A stretch of 57,401 nt of DNA, taken from a bacterium. GTDB taxonomy: Bacteria > Bacillota_I > Bacilli_A > RF39 > UBA660. Each line of letters opens with the position of its first letter. The stretch's first letter is position 1. The notes beneath the pieces are model-generated. The model ran no database searches. It saw nothing but the letters and a program-made list of their open reading frames with translations, and was not told the origin of the DNA. The position numbers were made by a program, and so were the translations under genes. Location: assembly GCA_004563275.1 (NCBI GenBank), contig SFSZ01000013.1, forward strand, positions 1-57,401, read 5' to 3'. Shown here in pieces: positions 51,777-57,401 of this stretch.

Positions 51777-53807
51777 CTACTCTATTCCTAATGCTTTATA
51801 AACTGCCTCTTCAGGACTATTATACCAATAGATATTAAACTTAGAAAATAAATCACTCGGTACATTTCCTATTTCAGTAGCACATGAAGCAGGTAGCAAC
51901 AACTTTTTTGCTCCAGAATCAAAACAAACCTGTAATGTATTAGCCAGTTCTTCGACTTTACCAATTGTTCCACCTATTGATAAGCTTCCTAATATAACCA
52001 TGCTACCCTGAATTTGTCTATTTAATGCACTACTACACATCGCCACATAAGCCGCCAAAGAAATATCTTTTGAAGATCCAACGCCTTGTAAATCTTCTAC
52101 ATGTAATAAATAATCTACATTCTCAGTATTAATTGTTTGACTAATATTCTTTTTATTTGCCTTAAAATAATTATATGCTGTATTAAGTGCTTCTTTTGTC
52201 TCTCTATCACTTCCTACACCAGTAACACTATATTTACCGTGTCCAATTGGAGATTCAACTTCAAGTTTAAATGTTCCAATCATTCCACTTGTCCCTCTAC
52301 CAATAAAGTATGTATGTCCTGCTTTTAATTGACCATCTGGTATTAATTTTCCGCCTCCACTTTCTGGTACAGATATGAATTTTTCCTCCATTGTCTCTTT
52401 ATCAATATATGAGAAATGAACATCATAAAATTCCATCCCTCCAATTTTTTTCAACTGTTCTTTAACTCTTCTTCTACCTATTAATGAATAAATTAAAATT
52501 TCTTCTAATTCTTCTTTCGAATATTCACCATTAGGATAAAGTAACTTTATTAATCCTGAAACTGTCTTTCTTACAGCAATTACATCTCTTTGATTAAGAT
52601 TGCTACCTAATTTAAAGTATTCATCTAAAGAGTCTGAAAAAGTTCTTTTTCTCATCTCTCTAAAATATTCTGATAAATAATCAGTTATAAATCCATAATC
52701 ATCAGTAATCAATTCTGGTCTCATTTTTGGGATTTCCCATCCTGGTAAATAATAATGCATTCTATCAAAGAAGGCAGAATCATTTGCCATTTCTGGTGGG
52801 AATGGCTCGAATAAGTGTGAAGTTTTCAGTAATACTTCTACACTTTGATTTATATTCCCAACAAAAACCATTGAGGCATTGGCATTTTTTTCTTCTTTTC
52901 CTCTTGCAAAAGAACCAGACGCCATATAATCCTTCATTATTTGAATTCCATCTTTATCTTTAAAATTTATACCAGCCACTTCATCAAAAGCAACACAATC
53001 CCACATACCTACAAGTCCTATTTTTTTCTGACTCATGTTATAAAAAAGATTAGCAACTGTTGTTTGACCTCCAGATACTAAAATACTATTTGGAGATATT
53101 TCTTTATAAATATGTGATTTACCTGTTCCTCTTTGTCCTAGTTCACATAAATTATAATTATTTTCAACTAATGGTACTGCTCTTTCTAAAAAATGAAATT
53201 TTTGAGTATATTCAATTTTATCAGGTTCAATTCCAATTGATCTAATCAAAATATCAATCCACTCATCTTTAGTAAATTGCTTTCTACCCTCAAATAACTG
53301 TTTCATATTCATGTTTGGCAATTGTATTGGATCTAAAGATGTTATTCTAAATGGAATTCTATGTCTATCTTGATCATCATAATTATATGTTACTTTTATA
53401 ATGCTCCATATTCCACCAACTAAAAGTTTTTCATACTTTTTTACAAATTCATCAGAAATTAGTGCATCTTTTATACCAAGATTGGAAAACTCAGCTTGAT
53501 AAATATCTAGTTTTTCATTTAATCTAACAGTAATTTTATCTATTATTGTGTAAATTCCTTCTTCCTTTATTTTTGATTTAATCTTTTCTGCTTCATCTGG
53601 TCTAACAAAATTATCTGCTAAGATTTTCTTAACTCTTTCTACACCATCTTTTATTGCCGATTCATCATCTGTCGCACAATACATACCAAGTAAATACTCA
53701 AGAACATATACAGGTACATTTGCACCCTCTTTAATTTTTTTAGTTAAATCCTTTCTTACTACTTTTCCAGCAAATACATCATTAAGTTTTCTATCTAACT
53801 CTTTCAT
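51777..53807 (-). CDS. brxL: BREX protein BrxL (AAA ATPase with Lon-like domain)
   Basis: 676 residues. N-terminal LNDVFAGKVVRKDLTKKIK is the BrxL/DUF4357-free start typical of the family. The AAA module has Walker A GQRGTGKS (224-231) and Walker B CVAFDEVAG (271-279), with sensor VFVGNIN. The C-terminal Lon-protease-like domain covers about 570-676: DLQGVGSSKDISLAAYVAMCSSAL and GGTIGKVEELANTLQ, with ASCATEI near the end. BrxL is a DNA-binding ATPase needed for type 1 BREX defence. It follows pglZ by 11 bp. AGGAGAT precedes the ATG. Confidence 0.92.
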   Translation of the reverse strand: MKELDRKLNDVFAGKVVRKDLTKKIKEGANVPVYVLEYLLGMYCATDDESAIKDGVERVKKILADNFVRPDEAEKIKSKIKEEGIYTIIDKITVRLNEKLDIYQAEFSNLGIKDALISDEFVKKYEKLLVGGIWSIIKVTYNYDDQDRHRIPFRITSLDPIQLPNMNMKQLFEGRKQFTKDEWIDILIRSIGIEPDKIEYTQKFHFLERAVPLVENNYNLCELGQRGTGKSHIYKEISPNSILVSGGQTTVANLFYNMSQKKIGLVGMWDCVAFDEVAGINFKDKDGIQIMKDYMASGSFARGKEEKNANASMVFVGNINQSVEVLLKTSHLFEPFPPEMANDSAFFDRMHYYLPGWEIPKMRPELITDDYGFITDYLSEYFREMRKRTFSDSLDEYFKLGSNLNQRDVIAVRKTVSGLIKLLYPNGEYSKEELEEILIYSLIGRRRVKEQLKKIGGMEFYDVHFSYIDKETMEEKFISVPESGGGKLIPDGQLKAGHTYFIGRGTSGMIGTFKLEVESPIGHGKYSVTGVGSDRETKEALNTAYNYFKANKKNISQTINTENVDYLLHVEDLQGVGSSKDISLAAYVAMCSSALNRQIQGSMVILGSLSIGGTIGKVEELANTLQVCFDSGAKKLLLPASCATEIGNVPSDLFSKFNIYWYNSPEEAVYKALGIE

Positions 53808-53818
53808 ATTTCATCTCC

Positions 53819-56398
53819 TTAGAAATCGAATTCGTTTGCAAAAGCAATATCTATATCAAAGCTAATACTTGTATATTCTTTCTTTTGTCCTTCTTCTTTT
53901 ATTACTAATCTATAATTATTTTCATAAGAATATTTATTAGATTTAAAAATAAATTTTTCCTTAAATATTCTATCGTTATAATCTTTTTCTACTCTATCCG
54001 CAACAATCTTAACCTCATTAGAAATTCTTTCTCCATTTTCATCTTCAAAATACAATATATATGTACATGGTATATTTTCTTCATCAACACTTTTATTTTG
54101 AGTAAATGATAAGTATGTAATTGTATTTGTTATTTTGGTATTAAAGCCATTATAGACAATACCAACTTTTGATTGTTCTTTTGAACCTCTTGCAGATTTA
54201 AAATCTATGACAGGTATAATTAATTCTTGTGGCAAAGCTCCTCCATGATAATATTTATCTGTTAATCCCTGTTTTGCAAACACATTATGTCCTCTTGGAA
54301 TTTCCACATATCCATCATAATTATCAAATATATAATCTAGTTTTATTGAAATCAAAGATTCGTCATTAGATTTATTTTTATTATAAGAATATCTAGTTTT
54401 TGTTTTTTCACTTCCAGATACTTTTGATACTTTATGTTGCGGTTTAATATCTCCTCTTTTATAAAAGAATCCGTGATCTGCTGTTATGAATACGTTCACT
54501 CCACTGAAAGTCTTATGTATCTTGTCAATAAATTCATATATTTCATCAATTGCAGTTTGGCATGCATCAAACACTCTATCATCATTTGATTCTCCCATTT
54601 TATCAACAACATCATGATATATATAAATAATTTTCTTACCTTTAACATATTCCTTTAAATCATTAGTCTTAAATTTTTTAATATCATCATATTGAATAGT
54701 TGCTGATTCTGGTTCAATTATTTTTAATATACTTTCTCTATCAACTGTTGATGATGTTTTCATATTATCAACTAACACATCATCACTATTCTCAATATAT
54801 GATATTTGATTATTTGGTAACAAAGCTGCTTTTCCTAGTTTAGTATATGAAGGAATCAGACCAAGCATATATTCTAATTTAGAATTTTTAGCTAATTTCA
54901 TTAAGTTTTCATTTAATTCGTGTGCTAATTCATATCTAAATGCATCTGAAATTATTACAAATATTCTTCCTGATTTACTATTATTAATTTCTGGATTTAT
55001 ATAATTACTAAAAAATTTATTTTGTAGCAATAAACTGTTTGAATCATATCTAGGTAATTTTTCTAAAGCATCATCCCATTTTATCGATAATTCAAACATA
55101 AAATTATTTGAATAATGATTATCTAATAATTCTAATAAATCTTTAAAATCATCATCTTCTTTAATTTTATCAAAATGAAATAAAGCTCTTCTGTATAATG
55201 TATCCAATTTAAATAATTCATCAGAATAGATTTTAGATAGGTTTTCTATATCCATCGTCTTTATCAGTTTAATATCAATTTTTTCTAATTTAAAATATTC
55301 AATACAATTTAAAAGGCACTTATATTCATTAACAAAATTTTTATACCAGAATTTAGATTGCCTATCTATTATAATCTCTTTTAAAGAATCGAAATTTATT
55401 GAATTCCCATTCAGCTGTTTAATAACATATAAAATAATATTTCTATCAATAATCTCAAATGCATCATTATTTACATAACTAATTGCATTTTCGACATTAA
55501 AATATTCATCTAAGCCAAATTCATCAAACACTCTACTTGATAATTTTTCATACATTCCATTAGTAGTAACATCATTCATTATATTATTAATAAATATTTG
55601 TGCATTAGATTTTTTAGGAATAATACAATCGCCATACTTATTAATATTTGATTTGTCTTTTAAATCTTCAACAAAATATGTAAGTATCATATTGCTCATT
55701 ACTTCATCTAATTCATCATATTCATTAATTTTCACTCCAAAGTTTTTATATAATAAATCAACAACAAAATTAAAATTTCCAAAGCTTTGTAATTGTTTAA
55801 ATTTATTTTTATCTAAGTAATATGTTCTAAATATTTGTTTAATTAAATCATCTTCACTTATATTCTTAGAGCCTAAACAAATAGCTGTTATTATATGATT
55901 AATTGTTGCATTATTCTTTGGCGAATCAAATTCCTTAAATTTATCTCTTCTAACTTGATTACCAAAGAACTTTTTGTTTTCTTGTATAATATTTCTATTA
56001 TCATCACTCAATCCTAATTCAACTATAATTTTTGTAGTATTATCTGGATTAAAATACGATTCATATCCGTATGATTCTTCAATATCTAATAAATCATTTT
56101 CGATTGGTGATTTTTTCATAAAAGGAAAATATATTACAAAATTTTTATTTGGTTCTTCTATTTCAATATGATAACGAATTCTGAAACTATCTTCATTATA
56201 TTTAATTAATTCAATATCACAGTTAGATAATTCTTCAGATATTTTATCAATTACATTTAAATATTCTTTTTCGGAATCATACCAGAAAATAACCCTTCTG
56301 TTTAAACTATTTTTGTAATTTAATTCCTTATTATTAATTATTTCTTTCAACATTTCTAATGTATCAGAATAATCTATTTCTTGAATTTCATTTTCCAT
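53819..56398 (-). CDS. pglZ: BREX phosphatase-fold protein PglZ
   Basis: 859 residues, the usual PglZ length. The PglZ (alkaline-phosphatase superfamily) domain lies in the second half: GRIFVIISDAFRYELAHEL (metal Asp), IIYIYHDVVDKMG, and FITADHGFFYKRG (DHG motif). The N-terminal half matches the PglZ helical region (EIQEIDYSDTLEMLKEII...FWYDSE). It is the core BREX protein that works with the methyltransferase PglX. It lies 11 bp downstream of pglX and 11 bp before brxL, one transcript. Confidence 0.93.
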   Translation of the reverse strand: MENEIQEIDYSDTLEMLKEIINNKELNYKNSLNRRVIFWYDSEKEYLNVIDKISEELSNCDIELIKYNEDSFRIRYHIEIEEPNKNFVIYFPFMKKSPIENDLLDIEESYGYESYFNPDNTTKIIVELGLSDDNRNIIQENKKFFGNQVRRDKFKEFDSPKNNATINHIITAICLGSKNISEDDLIKQIFRTYYLDKNKFKQLQSFGNFNFVVDLLYKNFGVKINEYDELDEVMSNMILTYFVEDLKDKSNINKYGDCIIPKKSNAQIFINNIMNDVTTNGMYEKLSSRVFDEFGLDEYFNVENAISYVNNDAFEIIDRNIILYVIKQLNGNSINFDSLKEIIIDRQSKFWYKNFVNEYKCLLNCIEYFKLEKIDIKLIKTMDIENLSKIYSDELFKLDTLYRRALFHFDKIKEDDDFKDLLELLDNHYSNNFMFELSIKWDDALEKLPRYDSNSLLLQNKFFSNYINPEINNSKSGRIFVIISDAFRYELAHELNENLMKLAKNSKLEYMLGLIPSYTKLGKAALLPNNQISYIENSDDVLVDNMKTSSTVDRESILKIIEPESATIQYDDIKKFKTNDLKEYVKGKKIIYIYHDVVDKMGESNDDRVFDACQTAIDEIYEFIDKIHKTFSGVNVFITADHGFFYKRGDIKPQHKVSKVSGSEKTKTRYSYNKNKSNDESLISIKLDYIFDNYDGYVEIPRGHNVFAKQGLTDKYYHGGALPQELIIPVIDFKSARGSKEQSKVGIVYNGFNTKITNTITYLSFTQNKSVDEENIPCTYILYFEDENGERISNEVKIVADRVEKDYNDRIFKEKFIFKSNKYSYENNYRLVIKEEGQKKEYTSISFDIDIAFANEFDF

Positions 56399-56408
56399 AA
56401 ATAAAACC

Positions 56409-57401
56409 TCACTTCTTCTTTGGTACTATTATTTTATCTTCTCCTAAAATATTTGTTTCTTCATTTGTCTCAGGATCTGTGTATCTAAATAGTTTGTAAT
56501 TCTCTGCTACTCCATTATCTAGATCTATTTCTATTTTCTTATCTCCTATTGTTGATAATTTAACATAGTATTTCTTAACTTCTTCTAATTTTTCATATAA
56601 GGTTGTTTGTTCTTTTTCTAATTGTTTAACATCATATGTAGATAGTTCTGTTATTCCATTTAAATCATTTTCTATTTCTTTTAATCTGTTTTCATATATT
56701 GTTTGTGCTTTTCCTATATAATCTAAACGTACTCTACTAATCAAATCTTTGTCATATCTATGCATATATATTAATGCTTTAAATCCATTTTTCTTTCCGC
56801 TATCTAATAACCAATAAATTGGTTTCTTTTGGTATGTTTGAATATGATCTTTATAAAAATCATTTACAAAATATCTTCTTATAGTTTGTTCACTTGTTTC
56901 ATTTCCTTTTCTTCCAAGTGTATCTGCTATATAATCTAAATTTTCATTTAAAGTTTGTTCTTCAAATGCTATTTTAACGAATTCTATAAATTTATCTACT
57001 ATATCATCCTTAAAATATTCTGTATCCGTTATTGGTATGATATTATCTTCATCTGCTTTATATGTTTTATATTTGCTTGAATCGAATTGTCCTCCTGCAA
57101 ATATCAATCCATCTTCATCTAATGAATATCTTCCAAATAAGCATCCTACAAAATAGCTAATAAATGATTTTATATCTCTTAATTTATCTATATTTCTGAT
57201 TGTTATATCTTTATCTTCTAGTTTAGGATTTATTTCATCTTGTAAACCATATATATCAATAAATATTTTATTTAATTCTTCTTCATTGTGTTTTAATTGA
57301 GATCTTTGTTGACTTGTATAATTATTCCAATTATTTAATGAATCTCTTATTGTTGAAACTTTAGACACTGATTTTAATAATGGATGTCTAGTAAAGTTCC
57401 A
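56409..57401 (-). CDS. pglX: BREX adenine methyltransferase PglX, C-terminal part
   Basis: The reading frame is open to the window edge (reading WNFTRHPLLKS before the GTG at 57368), so the gene continues past 57401 and that GTG is not its start. The visible 330 residues are the C-terminal region of PglX: LEDKDITIR-type NIDKLRDIKSFISYFVGCLFGRYSLDEDG, LNENLDYIADTLGRKG, ETSEQTIRRYFVNDFYKDH and KPIYWLLDSGKKNGFKALIYMHRYD. The SAM-binding and NPPY motifs would be in the missing part. It methylates host DNA at BREX sites. Type 1 BREX order is brxA-brxB-brxC-pglX-pglZ-brxL, so the other genes should lie outside the window. Confidence 0.88.
   Translation of the reverse strand, partial: WNFTRHPLLKSVSKVSTIRDSLNNWNNYTSQQRSQLKHNEEELNKIFIDIYGLQDEINPKLEDKDITIRNIDKLRDIKSFISYFVGCLFGRYSLDEDGLIFAGGQFDSSKYKTYKADEDNIIPITDTEYFKDDIVDKFIEFVKIAFEEQTLNENLDYIADTLGRKGNETSEQTIRRYFVNDFYKDHIQTYQKKPIYWLLDSGKKNGFKALIYMHRYDKDLISRVRLDYIGKAQTIYENRLKEIENDLNGITELSTYDVKQLEKEQTTLYEKLEEVKKYYVKLSTIGDKKIEIDLDNGVAENYKLFRYTDPETNEETNILGEDKIIVPKKK

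Noticed and set aside
1..57401. CRISPR array
   Set aside because: No regularly spaced repeats or cas genes were seen.
1..57401. Mycoplasma genetic code (TGA as Trp)
   Set aside because: TGA ends several full-length genes and tryptophans are encoded by TGG.

Overview
The window is a very AT-rich bacterial chromosome segment of low-GC Gram-positive (Bacillota) type. It most resembles the small-genome, Tenericutes-like gut Bacilli (RF39-type lineages); this lineage call is an inference from gene content and composition. The standard bacterial code applies: TGA is used as a stop (for example the 510-aa transporter and ftsH) and Trp is TGG, so it is not a Mycoplasma-code organism. Peptidoglycan and teichoic-acid related genes (GH25 muramidase, VanY-type carboxypeptidase, LTA-synthase-like enzyme) suggest a walled cell. 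Heat-shock control is by HrcA/CIRCE and asnS is controlled by a T-box. Many Shine-Dalgarno sites use the GGTGA(T) part of the anti-SD complement, and several extended -10 promoters sit so close to the start codon that mRNAs must have very short leaders or none.

Layout. 1-5.7 kb, minus strand: a DUF92/VTE6-like and a VTE5-like prenol kinase pair, an AbgT transporter, DUF951, an MscS channel, parB and parA. Soj/Spo0J/DUF951 grouping is typical of origin-proximal Bacillota DNA. 5.8-7.35 kb: a small membrane protein and a decayed IS3/IS150-type element that landed in the loop of a shared terminator and rewrote the ftsH stop codon. 7.3-15.1 kb, minus: ftsH, tilS, rpsI, rplM, a sporulation-type sigma factor, gltX, an unknown gene and tRNA-Glu(CTC). 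15.1-18.6 kb: CIRCE-controlled hsp20 and a three-gene operon of unknown proteins, two with mTERF-like helical repeats. 18.7-25.6 kb: a secreted nuclease operon (plus strand), then an HD/degenerate P-loop fusion protein, a DUF6512-type membrane protein with a GH25 muramidase, and CIRCE-controlled htpG (minus strand).

25.7-35.4 kb, plus: a trypsin-fold pseudo-protease with a P-loop nucleoside kinase and a VanY-like peptidase, then addB, a frameshifted addA and a compact leaderless UvrD-like helicase. 35.4-48.0 kb, minus: TspO, an XRE membrane regulator with a candidate operator, an acyl-CoA-synthetase-like enzyme, DUF5698 and DUF457 membrane proteins, a DUF990-type ABC exporter behind a consensus promoter and possible attenuator, T-box asnS, an LTA-synthase-like protein and a radical SAM/SPASM protein.

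48.6-57.4 kb is accessory DNA: stacked terminators, a CoiA-like nuclease, several unknown short genes (one interrupted by an in-frame TAG), and the distal half of a type 1 BREX phage-defence operon: pglX (5' end outside the window), pglZ, brxL. The other BREX genes (brxA, brxB, brxC) would be expected beyond position 57401. An identical 15-bp near-palindrome at 47166 and 50766 lies at or near the edges of this accessory stretch.
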